Source: Xenorhabdus szentirmaii DSM 16338
GTDB lineage: Bacteria > Pseudomonadota > Gammaproteobacteria > Enterobacterales > Enterobacteriaceae
Length of the DNA stretch: 64,000 nucleotides
Assembly: GCF_002632585.1 (NCBI RefSeq)
Contig: NZ_NIBV01000001.1
Location: 734,094-798,093 of the forward strand
Reading direction: 5' to 3'
Made by a program: the position numbers and the translations under genes. The notes under the pieces are model-generated. The model had not been told where the DNA came from and did no database searches. It was given only the letters and a program-made list of their open reading frames with translations. Below are positions 47,032 through 55,227 of the stretch, piece by piece; positions within the stretch are counted from its first letter, which is position 1, and the number at the start of each line of letters is the position of its first letter.

Positions 47032-47669
47032 AGCACCAACTCCTCTAATGCAGACTGAGCACGTTGCAAGAATGATTCCTTGCTTTCCTCCTCTTCCAAT
47101 TTGTCCAATGGCTTGCCAAAAGTGACCGAACAAATAATGGGGATCAGCGACGTCTTTCCTTTCGGCAGGGCACGATTCAGGTTTTCCAGATAGACCGGCA
47201 CAATTTCGGCATCCGGATATTTACGGGCAAGATGATACAAACCACTTTTAAATGGATTGATTTGTTCACCATCCCCCCGGGTTCCTTCAGGAAAAATAAT
47301 CAAGGATTCTTGTTGTGCCAAAACCGCTTCCAATGGAGTAAGCAGCTTCTCTTTCGGTGTATTTTCGCCATTGCGTTCAATCAATGCCGCACGAAATACC
47401 TTATGAACGAGATAACGGCGTAGCTTCGTTTTATCCCAATAATCACGGGCAGCAACAGGATGAACTAAATGACGCAGTGTTGGCGGAAGCCCAGACCAAA
47501 TCACTAACCCATCAAGATGGCTGGAGTGATTAGCATAATAAATACGGCTCGCAACAGAGGGTTCACAACCAATCCATCGCGCCTGAACCCCCGTTAAAAG
47601 ACGGCATAAGCCGGATAGCGAAGCCCCTAAGCACTTCGCCAATAAACTGATTTTATTATTTTTGTCCAT
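47028..47669 (-). CDS. 1-acylglycerol-3-phosphate acyltransferase (PlsC family)
   Basis: This 213-residue protein has the acyltransferase motif I NHSSHLDGLVIW (H-X4-D), motif III LIIFPEGTRGDGEQINPFKSG, and a later IVPVYLEN. It would acylate lysophosphatidate, giving the substrate of the coupled CdsA-like enzyme. The start 47669 has GGATA upstream; the frame is open to 47753 but without a ribosome binding site. It is a paralogue of the housekeeping plsC, which is not in this window. Confidence 0.86.
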   Translation of the reverse strand: MDKNNKISLLAKCLGASLSGLCRLLTGVQARWIGCEPSVASRIYYANHSSHLDGLVIWSGLPPTLRHLVHPVAARDYWDKTKLRRYLVHKVFRAALIERNGENTPKEKLLTPLEAVLAQQESLIIFPEGTRGDGEQINPFKSGLYHLARKYPDAEIVPVYLENLNRALPKGKTSLIPIICSVTFGKPLDKLEEEESKESFLQRAQSALEELVL

Positions 47670-48049
47670 GTTGGGTATCCTTATCCCCTTTTGTATGAAA
47701 TGACAGCGATAAGATTTTTTTATTAGCGGCGAGATGGGAAGTAAGATAATCAAGATTGGTTAAGATAACAACAGATTGAAAGAAAAATTAATCAAATACA
47801 AAAGGGTTTTTATCAACAGATGAATAAATTTGCTTGGTCACCTATTGTGTTATTTTATGTCATCCTGCCATTAAAACATGCCACTCATTGAAGTACCTAT
47901 TCAGCTGTCAGAAGTCATATGCATTCTCCAGTATTGATTAACCCATTTTACTGATGTTCACCGGCGGAGATGTCACCCGCCTTCATGTTACTTAGCAATG
48001 TGTATTGTTGATTAAATGAGGGAATTATTATCCTCACGGAATCAATGCC

Positions 48050-48295
48050 GTGATGTATACAACCAATACCAGCGCACCGACTGATATAGCAACCGTCAAT
48101 ACCTCCGGCGATAACTATGATATTTACATCGCAATAGGTCCTTTTGCACAAGGTGTCATTTTAAATGCTTTTGCGTCAGGCAGCGCTGTTGTTAATGATT
48201 TGTCGAATATGGCAACTTCACCAACATCCCCTGACTTTGCGGTGAAAGGGAAGGTGTATGCTTATTCATTCACTGACGTCACCCCAGCGCCATGA
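48050..48295 (+). pseudogene. Unrecognised coding remnant (about 80-90 residues)
   Basis: The frame reads VMYTTNTSAPTDIATVNTSG and later YDIYIAIGPFAQGVILNAFA, ending VYAYSFTDVTPAP. It has the look of the C-terminal part of a secreted or structural beta-rich protein. The frame is open about 10 codons further upstream of GTG 48050, and no ribosome binding site is present, which suggests a fragment. I do not recognise the family. Confidence 0.35.
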
Positions 48296-48433
48296 AATCA
48301 GAATGATAGCCTTTCATTGCTATTTGGTTTCAGTTGATTTTTGCGGCTGTTGGTTCCATTCAGAATCTTCTTGTAACAGGACATGGATGTCCAAGTGGCA
48401 ACATTAAGAGATATTATGAGGGGATAGCGTAAA

Positions 48434-48450
48434 AGGGGCATATCGCCCCT
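48434..48450 (-). terminator. Terminator-like hairpin in the decayed stretch
   Basis: On the minus strand AGGGGC-GATAT-GCCCCT is followed by TTT. It could end the transcript coming from the tail fibre gene. Confidence 0.55.
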
Positions 48451-48892
48451 ATCATTATTATTCCAGCCATGAGATATTGGGGTCATTAATGCAAGCAATT
48501 CAATGGAGTAGTACCCGATATCTACATTTACGCTATTTGGCTAAGATGGGCTTTCAGCGTCAGTGGCAATGTTGAAGTCACATAGTATATCCGGAATGAT
48601 TACAACTTTTCTTATACTCATCAGTATGTTTTAACCACAGAATCGGCCATTAACACGTCTCCTACACCGCAGACGGAGCAATCTTCAAAGCCACTGTCTG
48701 CCTAGTTTGCAATCAACATATATGGGCCAATTTCCCGTATTCATCAACCGGCCTCACTTTTAGGGAATACAACCTATTCGAGTGTCTACTAAATCTTACC
48801 TATACTAATATCGGCTGAAATCGGCAGCCCGGATTTGTATCTGTCAATTCAGTAACAATATTGTCCCCTAATCTCATCCAACTATTTTCATT

Positions 48893-50212
48893 TCACCATC
48901 TTATAATGACAGCACCCGCACTACCATTTCCACCGATACCATTTTCATTACCCCCACCCCCACCAGAACCGATCAGCTCACCATCATAACCAAAGGCTTC
49001 CGGAGTACCAGAACCCGAACCTGCTCCCCCATTCATTCCCCCGCCATTACCTCCACCGTATTGTGAATTACTGTTGTCATGGCGCGTTGCATTATGACCT
49101 GCACCTGTTCCACAATTCACTTGTCCACTAATACCAATCCCCGAACGCCCACCTAACCACGCGGAAGCACCATGCCCGCCAGTTGCGGATAAATAATTAC
49201 CGAATAAGGATGTACTCCCACTGTTTATCATTTTATGCGAGGTAGCACCTCGCCCACCACTCCCTACTGTAATAGTGATACTATTAATTCCTCGCAACGA
49301 AAGTGAACTCTCAGCTAATCCACCACCACCACCTCCTCCTCCACCGTGATGATAGAACCCACCGCCTCCCCCACCACCATAGACAGTAATGTGAGCATTT
49401 AGTGCACCACTGCGAAGTTCATCAGGGACATCCCATGTATGCACGCCTGCCTGTGTAAAAGTGACAATATGTTTCCCCATAGTTGTCATTGCCGCTAATC
49501 CGAGATTATTGATAAAAGCGTTTTTATCGGAAATATCCGCACCGTTCTTTTCTTTTTCGAGGCGGGTATTGGCATTGTTGCTAGCTGCTATAACTAAATC
49601 ATGCACGGCTTTCACCGCTTTCGATGTAGCAGCTTGGCTTTCACTCTGGCTATCCAATGCACTACTCAGGATCACCAATCCTTTTTCTTTCAATGTAGCA
49701 TCAGGATGCCGGCGGCTTTTTTCATGCTCAGTTATCGCTTTTTTAACCGTAGCGTCAGTATACTCCCGTGTCGCCAACACCACGGACGGGTCAATTTTCA
49801 GAGTTACAGCATCCGTATGGCTGACAATCAGTACCATACGGATAGTCTGTGTACGGCCAGAACCTTCCTGTAACTGCGGCTTATAAGTTTCGGGACAGTT
49901 ACCCACAGCAATCAGCACGCCATCCTGATCAAACAAACCAATTTCCCGTATCCACCAACCGCCCTCGCTTTCAGGGATGACCTGCTCGGCAATAATCTGA
50001 TGGGCGTTTTTCGGATCAACATTCAGGGTATTGATAGTGGCCCGACGGCGTTCATTCACCAATTTGGTTTGTGTTGTATCCGGAGTCGGCAGAACACCAC
50101 CGCCATCACCGACCGCCATCTGAGTAATCGCCAGTTTCGTACCCAGAGCCGCAGCATTAGCCAATTTATCCGCACCCAGTTGGGTTAACAGAGCAAAGTA
50201 TTTTGTGCTCAT
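48893..50212 (-). CDS. Orphan P2-type phage tail fibre protein with glycine-rich tip
   Basis: This 439-residue protein starts MSTKYFALLTQLGADKLANA, the N-terminal baseplate-attachment domain of P2 gpH-like tail fibres (about residues 1-160, with the GGWWIREIGLFDQDGVLIAVGN block). A middle segment carries short tail-fibre repeats, and the C-terminal 170 residues are glycine-rich (VYGGGGGGGFY, ITVGSGGRGATSHK, ending SAGAVIIRW). Such tips act as receptor-binding domains. No other tail gene is nearby, so it is an orphan or a fibre cassette. Its start overlaps a small upstream frame as ATGA. Confidence 0.85.
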   Translation of the reverse strand: MSTKYFALLTQLGADKLANAAALGTKLAITQMAVGDGGGVLPTPDTTQTKLVNERRRATINTLNVDPKNAHQIIAEQVIPESEGGWWIREIGLFDQDGVLIAVGNCPETYKPQLQEGSGRTQTIRMVLIVSHTDAVTLKIDPSVVLATREYTDATVKKAITEHEKSRRHPDATLKEKGLVILSSALDSQSESQAATSKAVKAVHDLVIAASNNANTRLEKEKNGADISDKNAFINNLGLAAMTTMGKHIVTFTQAGVHTWDVPDELRSGALNAHITVYGGGGGGGFYHHGGGGGGGGGLAESSLSLRGINSITITVGSGGRGATSHKMINSGSTSLFGNYLSATGGHGASAWLGGRSGIGISGQVNCGTGAGHNATRHDNSNSQYGGGNGGGMNGGAGSGSGTPEAFGYDGELIGSGGGGGNENGIGGNGSAGAVIIRW

Positions 50213-50304
50213 GATTGAATCCCCATATCGTCATCAATAAGATCCATCGCCGCCGCTCTCATCACATCAGTATTCAGGGCTGATGTGCTCATACTTTCGC
50301 TCAT
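50209..50304 (-). CDS. 31-residue reading frame coupled to the tail fibre gene
   Basis: An AAGAGAG ribosome binding site precedes ATG 50304. The frame encodes MSESMSTSALNTDVMRAAAM and ends DDDMGIQS, with its TGA overlapping the tail fibre ATG (ATGA). It could be the end of a lost upstream tail gene (gpI position in P2) that has gained a start, or a small leader that drives fibre translation. No homologue is recognised. Confidence 0.45.
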   Translation of the reverse strand: MSESMSTSALNTDVMRAAAMDLIDDDMGIQS

Positions 50305-50755
50305 GTTATCTCTCTTACTTATCTTTAGAGGGTTAAATACATTGACAGACTGTTTCCTCAACAGTCCGTTCATGTTAACCAACCCATCGGAACTTTTTAA
50401 TTGATTGGATTTGTATGAAGGAGCACACAAATCCGGGAGGAAAAAAGCGGGAAATGTGTTCAGGTATCGACAATTCAAGCCATTTACCTGTAATAGAGAA
50501 CCTCGGTTAAACAGTACCTGTCATTTATGGCATAAAAATCATATCAATTTGATTTTAAATTGAATTATTTTTTTCGAGGATAAAAAAAGTCCCTCAAAGA
50601 GACTGAAAGGTAGGGGTTGCGCTTGTTTTTAAAATACAACTAGTTGTAATAAAATGACTTAATAATAAAAGTGACCACACTATGACCACATCGACATATA
50701 TCAGCCAAAGCCCTTATGAAAATAAGGGCGTTTTATTTAGGTCGGGTCATTGCGT
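50305..50755. other. Intergenic region between tail fibre and toxin-antitoxin pair
   Basis: No gene is supported. The region holds a 14-bp perfect palindrome TACAACTAGTTGTA (50635-50648), a hairpin GCCCTTAT-GAAA-ATAAGGGC followed by GTTTTATTT (50710-50737), a repeated TGACCACA motif near 50672-50690, and a weak minus-strand terminator near 50582-50604. The latter belongs to a segment that recurs near 51587-51656. Confidence 0.5.
50549..50622. repeat. Left copy of an imperfect repeat flanking the toxin-antitoxin pair
   Basis: The segment begins TTGATTTTAAATTGAATT and contains GGATAAAAAAAGTCCCTC, then GACTGAAAGGTAGGG. The right copy at about 51587-51656 has TTGATTTTAAATTAAATT and GGATAAAAAAAAGCCCCTC, then GGCTGAAAGACAGGG. 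The order and orientation are the same, with about 70% identity by eye. Confidence 0.55.
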
Positions 50756-51061
50756 TTAAAAAAGTCCAGTTATTTTTCTGGCGGTGTGCAATATTCTGAG
50801 GGTCTTTATATTTTCTATCTCCTCATCGTAATGGTAGAGAATGATGAAAGGAAAATGTGGAACAACCAGTTTTCTATAACGCTCATCTCGGTTGTTCCGA
50901 GCCTTTACGCCTGCATATGGGGTAATTTTCAGAAGCTCAGTCATTTCCATAAACTTTGCGTCAATTTCATCAGCCAATAACAGCCCTGCCTGCTCAAAGA
51001 AGTAGAGATAAATTTGCTCCCGGTCAGTTTGTGCTGTTTCTTCCCATGAAATCGTGATCAC
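50756..51061 (-). CDS. RelE/ParE-family toxin
   Basis: The 101-residue product starts with GTG (MITISWEETAQTDREQIYLY). It has the RelE/ParE fold pattern: an N-terminal strand, a helical pair, then YAGVKARNNRDERYRKLVVPHFPFIILYHYD and KTLRILHTARK at the end. Family members are mRNA-cleaving or gyrase-poisoning toxins; I cannot tell which. It begins one base after the stop of the antitoxin gene, the usual order for such pairs. Confidence 0.85.
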   Translation of the reverse strand: MITISWEETAQTDREQIYLYFFEQAGLLLADEIDAKFMEMTELLKITPYAGVKARNNRDERYRKLVVPHFPFIILYHYDEEIENIKTLRILHTARKITGLF

Positions 51062-51062
51062 T

Positions 51063-51341
51063 TTATCCCCTACTCAGCTTATTACGCAGCAGAGCCATCC
51101 GGCGATGACTTTCAGCATCATCAATAAAATGCGCTGAACCGTTTTCACATTGGTCAATCGCTTTCTCTATTTCCGCTTCTAACCAGTGGGCATGGGTATT
51201 TTTCTGATACTCACGTTCTTCGTTCGCCAGTTCTTCCGCTTTTTGTCTCATTAACTTTGTCAAATCTGTCTGATGACGTTTAGCCGCTTGCATAGCTAAA
51301 CGCTTGGTTTCTTCATCAATACGAAAATGAATCGTCTCCAT
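51063..51341 (-). CDS. RelB/DinJ-like antitoxin
   Basis: The 92-residue product starts METIHFRIDEETKRLAMQAA, a ribbon-helix-helix DNA-binding strand and helix, followed by a charged coiled-coil middle and a C-terminal segment that would wrap the toxin. It is located directly upstream of the toxin gene. Autorepression through the direct repeats at 51376-51395 is likely. Confidence 0.82.
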   Translation of the reverse strand: METIHFRIDEETKRLAMQAAKRHQTDLTKLMRQKAEELANEEREYQKNTHAHWLEAEIEKAIDQCENGSAHFIDDAESHRRMALLRNKLSRG

Positions 51342-51375
51342 TCACTCCCCCTTAGTTCTCTTTGCCTTAAAAAAT

Positions 51376-51395
51376 GTTGTCATTTGTGTTGTCAT
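51376..51395. promoter_or_regulatory. Possible antitoxin operator
   Basis: GTTGTCAT occurs at 51376-51383 and 51388-51395, a 12-bp period, 35-54 bp upstream of the antitoxin start. Ribbon-helix-helix antitoxins bind such short repeats. The rest of 51342-51718 holds no gene, only the cpxP terminator. Confidence 0.45.
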
Positions 51396-51586
51396 ATTAG
51401 CATAACAATACAAAACAACAATGTTGCTTTCAACGAGAACAAACTTAATGATGGGGTAAATTTTGGACAACTACTTGAATTAGTAGGATCATAGACCAAG
51501 AATTCCCAAGGAACTGTAAACAACAATAGTGCCCACACTTGAAAATTTTTAACTCGTCTACAGTTGCTTGAAATAAAATTATCTTA

Positions 51587-51656
51587 TTGATTTTAAATTA
51601 AATTTAGGCAGGGATAAAAAAAAGCCCCTCAAGGGGGCTGAAAGACAGGGATGGTG
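51587..51656. repeat. Right copy of the repeat flanking the toxin-antitoxin pair
   Basis: This copy includes the cpxP terminator. It matches 50549-50622 in order and orientation. The enclosed segment is the toxin-antitoxin operon, suggesting that the pair entered by duplication of, or recombination at, the sequence after cpxP. Confidence 0.55.
51615..51639 (-). terminator. cpxP terminator
   Basis: On the minus strand AGCCCC-CTTGA-GGGGCT is followed by TTTTTTTT, about 80 bp after the cpxP stop. Confidence 0.85.
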
Positions 51657-51718
51657 TCTATGGCAAGGAAAATCGTTGTTGACGCTGTTATGGACACGAT
51701 GTGTGTACATTAGTTAAT

Positions 51719-52228
51719 TCAGCCTATCCCAAGAGCCATACGCTCTTCACAGCGTTTCTGTAATAGTTCTTTCTGCTCTGGTGTTAACAGCTGGTACAGC
51801 TGGTTACGGATACGAGCGATCTCGATACCCAGTTCAACATTCTTTTTTGCTATCTTTTCAAGCTGTTCTCTGACAGCTGTCTCATCAAAATTCTGTTCAA
51901 TCAATAGATTATGCATCTTCTGATGCTCATCTCGTATATCAGCCAATGTGCTCTCGTGCAAATATTTTTGCTTTACCAAATCCCACATTTGCTGGCGTTG
52001 CTGTTCTGTTAATATTATCCCGTCAAAGAGATAACTATAGTTATGCTCATCACCATGGTGATAACCAGCGTACTTCCGGTGGCTATATGGCCTACAATAC
52101 TGTGAAGCATTTGACGGTGAAGAACGTGCAGCTTCAGGAAAATCATCCGTATCAGCAGTTTCAGCTAAGGTCAACGTTGCTCCAAGAACAACTATTGACC
52201 CCAAAGCCAATATTGCTATGTTACGCAT
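51719..52228 (-). CDS. cpxP: Periplasmic Cpx inhibitor / chaperone CpxP
   Basis: CpxP dampens the CpxA sensor and helps deliver misfolded proteins to DegP. The 169-residue precursor has a signal peptide (MRNIAILALGSIVVLGATLT, cleavage near residue 22) and two LTxxQ motifs, LTEQQ near residue 74 and LTPEQ near 148, that mark the CpxP/Spy fold. It diverges from cpxRA, with a perfect CpxR box between them, so it is positively autoregulated. Confidence 0.93.
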   Translation of the reverse strand: MRNIAILALGSIVVLGATLTLAETADTDDFPEAARSSPSNASQYCRPYSHRKYAGYHHGDEHNYSYLFDGIILTEQQRQQMWDLVKQKYLHESTLADIRDEHQKMHNLLIEQNFDETAVREQLEKIAKKNVELGIEIARIRNQLYQLLTPEQKELLQKRCEERMALGIG

Positions 52229-52313
52229 TAAAATTCCTCGCTTTCTCGAACAACGTTATTCGATTCAGTGCGGTCAACTATAACCCTGCGGCTGCAAACT
52301 AGCGTCAGAGCAT

Positions 52314-52328
52314 GTAAAAGAACGTAAA
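52314..52328 (+). promoter_or_regulatory. CpxR box between cpxP and cpxR
   Basis: GTAAA-AGAAC-GTAAA is an exact match to the CpxR consensus GTAAA-N5-GTAAA. It lies 86 bp from the cpxP start and 53 bp from the cpxR start, suited to activating cpxP and autoregulating cpxRA. Confidence 0.88.
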
Positions 52329-52380
52329 GTCATGGAATAGCGAAGTTTGTTATCGTATTTTGCTCTTGGAGGAAGAATTA

Positions 52381-53073
52381 ATGCATAAAATCTTATTAGT
52401 TGATGATGACCGCGAGCTGACATCTCTATTAAAAGAATTGCTAGAGATGGAAGGATTCAATGTTGTTATCGCCCATGATGGCGAACAAGCATTACAATAT
52501 ATAGACTCTTCAATCGACCTGTTATTGCTGGACATCATGATGCCTCGCAAGAATGGCATTGAGACACTTAAAGAATTAAGGCAATACCACCAGACACCCG
52601 TAATCATGTTAACTGCTCGTGGGAGCGATTTAGACCGTGTTTTGGGATTAGAACTGGGAGCAGATGACTATCTTCCCAAGCCCTTTAATGATCGCGAACT
52701 GGTTGCCCGTATACGCGCAATTTTGCGTCGTTCCAACTGGAGCGAGCAACAGGCTGATACCGGGACACCTATACTTGAGATTGATAAACTACAGCTCAAT
52801 TCTGGACGTCAAGAAGCCAGTTTTGATGGTGTCATTTTGGATTTGACAGGAACAGAGTTCACTCTACTCTACCTATTGGCGCAACACTTGGGTCAAGTTG
52901 TTTCCCGTGAACACTTAAGTCAGGAAGTATTGGGGAAACGTTTAACACCTTTTGATCGTGCCATTGATATGCATATATCTAATCTACGCCGCAAGTTACC
53001 AAATAGAACAGACGAACTTCCATGGTTTAAGACATTACGTGGCCGTGGATACTTAATGGTTTCCGCAAAATGA
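52381..53073 (+). CDS. cpxR: Envelope stress response regulator CpxR
   Basis: CpxR is an OmpR-type response regulator. The start at 52381 (MHKILLVDDDRELTSLLKEL) follows a GGAGGA ribosome binding site and gives 230 residues. The phosphorylation Asp is in LLLLDIMMPRKNG near residue 51, the switch residues are in VIMLTARG and ADDYLPKPF, and the C-terminal winged helix ends RKLPNRTDELPWFKTLRGRG. It overlaps cpxA by four bases (ATGA). Confidence 0.96.
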   Translation: MHKILLVDDDRELTSLLKELLEMEGFNVVIAHDGEQALQYIDSSIDLLLLDIMMPRKNGIETLKELRQYHQTPVIMLTARGSDLDRVLGLELGADDYLPKPFNDRELVARIRAILRRSNWSEQQADTGTPILEIDKLQLNSGRQEASFDGVILDLTGTEFTLLYLLAQHLGQVVSREHLSQEVLGKRLTPFDRAIDMHISNLRRKLPNRTDELPWFKTLRGRGYLMVSAK

Positions 53074-54446
53074 TTAATAGCCTCACAGCACGAATATTTG
53101 CAATTTTCTGGCTTACTCTTGCCCTTGTTTTGATGGTCGCTTTAATGGCTCCAAAACTGGACTCACGACAACTGACCCCACTTTTGGACAGTGAATATCA
53201 GCAAGGGAAAAAACTGGCAGCACAAATAGAAGAAGAATTAACCCGTTACCCAGCAAATGATTTATTCTGGTGGCTACGATTGGATCGCACAATTACCCAG
53301 TTGACGCCATCAGGCCAGCGCTTGCTCCTTGTCACCACCGAAGGGCGCATTATCGACATTGAAACACCTACACACCAAATACCGACTATCCGAAATTTTA
53401 TTGGGCAATCCAATAATTCAGATAACCCTAAAAAGAAAAAATATGGGCGCACGGAGATCCTTGGCCCTTTTTCTATTCGTGACGGAGAGGATCACTACCA
53501 GCTCTATCTTGTAAGGCCTGCAAGCAGCCCGCAATCAGACTTTATCAACCTCATGTTTGACCGGCCGTTTTTATTGCCGGCTGCAACCATGTTAATCAGT
53601 GCTCCATTACTGTTATGGCTGGCATGGAGTTTGGCAAAACCTGCCCGTAAATTGAAACATGCCGCAGATGAAGTTGCAAAGGGCAACCTGAGACAGCACC
53701 CTGAACTGGAATCTGGCCCCCAAGAGTTTTTAGCGACGGGCAGCAGTTTCAACCACATGATAAGTGCCTTAGAAAGGATGGTAAGCGCCCAGCAACGTCT
53801 GATTTCCGATATTTCTCACGAACTGCGCACACCACTTACCCGCTTACAATTGGCGACAGCGCTACTACGCCGCCGCCATGGTGAAAGTAAGGAACTCGAA
53901 CGCATTGAAATGGAAACACAGCGTTTAGACGGCATGATCAATGACCTTCTAGTTCTTTCCCGCAATCAACACAAAAATGAATTACTGAGGGAAAATGCCA
54001 AAGCTTACGATATCTGGCATGACATCTTGGAAAATGCCAAATTCGAAGTTGAGCAGATGCACAAAACATTGGATATCGTCTCGCCTCCTGGCCCTTGGAT
54101 CATTTACTGCAACCCGGCAACACTCGGTAGCGCACTGGAAAACATCGTTCGCAACGCACTGCGCTACTCCAGTAGCCATATCGCTGTTGCATTTAAAGCT
54201 GATAACCAAGGAGTAACGATTACCGTTGATGACGATGGCCCAGGCGTCAGCCCTGAAGATCGGGAACAAATTTTCAGACCATTTTATCGCACCGATGAAG
54301 CCCGTGACAGAGAATCCGGCGGAACAGGATTGGGATTGGCAATTGTTGAAACAGCAGTAAGCCAACATCGAGGCTGGGTGAAAGCAGAAGATAGCCCTTT
54401 GGGCGGTTTACGGTTGGTGATTTGGTTGCCACTGCATGGAAGATAA
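53070..54446 (+). CDS. cpxA: Envelope stress sensor kinase CpxA
   Basis: CpxA senses envelope protein and lipid stress and phosphorylates CpxR. The 458-residue protein has membrane helices at about residues 7-27 and 167-187, a periplasmic sensor domain between them, and a HAMP segment (PARKLKHAADEVAKGNLRQH). The phospho-accepting His is in ISDISHELRTPLTRLQLA near residue 249, and the ATPase motifs are NALRYSSSHIAV, VDDDGPGVS and GGTGLGLAIVE. Its length matches E. coli (457). Confidence 0.96.
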   Translation: MINSLTARIFAIFWLTLALVLMVALMAPKLDSRQLTPLLDSEYQQGKKLAAQIEEELTRYPANDLFWWLRLDRTITQLTPSGQRLLLVTTEGRIIDIETPTHQIPTIRNFIGQSNNSDNPKKKKYGRTEILGPFSIRDGEDHYQLYLVRPASSPQSDFINLMFDRPFLLPAATMLISAPLLLWLAWSLAKPARKLKHAADEVAKGNLRQHPELESGPQEFLATGSSFNHMISALERMVSAQQRLISDISHELRTPLTRLQLATALLRRRHGESKELERIEMETQRLDGMINDLLVLSRNQHKNELLRENAKAYDIWHDILENAKFEVEQMHKTLDIVSPPGPWIIYCNPATLGSALENIVRNALRYSSSHIAVAFKADNQGVTITVDDDGPGVSPEDREQIFRPFYRTDEARDRESGGTGLGLAIVETAVSQHRGWVKAEDSPLGGLRLVIWLPLHGR

Positions 54447-55227
54447 AGGATTTTTTCTTTAAATTTAAATAGTTAAAAAAGACTACAATTTAAAAAAAAG
54501 CGATTATACTTGACCTAGGTAAATCAGAGGATTAACCTTCTCGCAGTTTAATGTAAGTTGTTGATACTTTAGCCTCCAAGAGGTCATAAAATCCTTTTAT
54601 ATTAATGGAATAGATGAGAAAAATTAGATACTGAGGGCACTCTGGGAGCCATAACCTAGTGCGGTAGCTTTGCACAAAAGCATCCTGTGTATCATATTAA
54701 CATGTCTTTCTGCATCATAAAAATATCGTCTTAAACTTAATCAATGAAAAGTTTGTATAAGCAGATATAAAGTTATTTAGGCAAAAAATACAGCCATTAC
54801 TAACAAATTCCTTTAGCCATTGATGGAGATAGTTGGTTTTATAATCACTAAAAAACATTATATTTAATATGGAAATAGTACTCAATCCTGAGCAAAACAA
54901 ATTTTAACAAGATGAGGGTGAATGAGGATACACAAACACATAAAAAGTGTTCTTTTAGTATCCGAATATTGAATAGTTCCAATGAATACTCGGAATTTAC
55001 GTATTTATAAATGCATAATAAAACAATTATGTACATATAATGAACTAAAAAGAAATACAAAATAGTATGTACTGTACAAATCTAAAAACGTTTCAAACAG
55101 GTATTGGCTATTCTTTTATCAATATACTCCCGAAAAAAACAAACTAATTTATTAGATTGTTAACTGATAATTTTCTAATCCTAAAATCTGCAGCTTCAAA
55201 TTAAATGGGTATATTTCTATTTTAAAC
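54447..55227. other. Leader region between cpxA and the polysaccharide locus
   Basis: This 781-bp AT-rich region holds no supported gene; the short open frames have no ribosome binding sites. It contains the JUMPstart/ops element, with a candidate promoter just upstream: TTGATA at 54561-54566 and TCATAA at 54584-54589, 17 bp apart. The transcript would then have a leader of over 600 nt before the first gene at 55228, with ops near its start. Long leaders are normal for RfaH-controlled loci. Confidence 0.5.
54633..54672 (+). promoter_or_regulatory. JUMPstart sequence with ops element (RfaH recruitment)
   Basis: The 40-bp stretch follows the JUMPstart pattern: GGGCACTCTGGGAGC, then ATAACC, then the ops core at 54660-54671, TGCGGTAGCTTT, against the consensus GGCGGTAGCNTN. 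In enterobacteria this element pauses RNA polymerase and loads the antiterminator RfaH at the start of O-antigen and capsule operons. Its place before the polysaccharide genes supports the match. The first G of ops is replaced by T. Confidence 0.78.

Larger units (their letters stand above)
47670..48892. other. Gene-poor, probably decayed stretch
   Basis: About 1.2 kb holds no intact gene. It contains a short coding remnant at 48050-48295, a terminator-like hairpin at 48434-48450, and several short broken frames on the minus strand. One of these ends in QEDSEWNQQPQKSTETK near 48303 and looks coding-like but has no start. The stretch sits downstream of an orphan phage tail fibre gene, where a tail-fibre assembly gene would normally be; loss of that gene is a reasonable guess. 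Confidence 0.5.

Noticed and set aside
48893-49420. Glycine-rich coding stretch as a simple-sequence repeat or CRISPR-like array
   Set aside because: The repeats are in-frame Gly codons of the tail fibre tip with no regular spacer structure.
49461-49886. 141-residue frame opposite the tail fibre gene
   Set aside because: Antisense shadow of a repetitive structural gene.
54715-55060. Two short Ile/Phe-rich frames upstream of the polysaccharide locus
   Set aside because: They reflect the AT-rich leader region; no start signals or conserved features.
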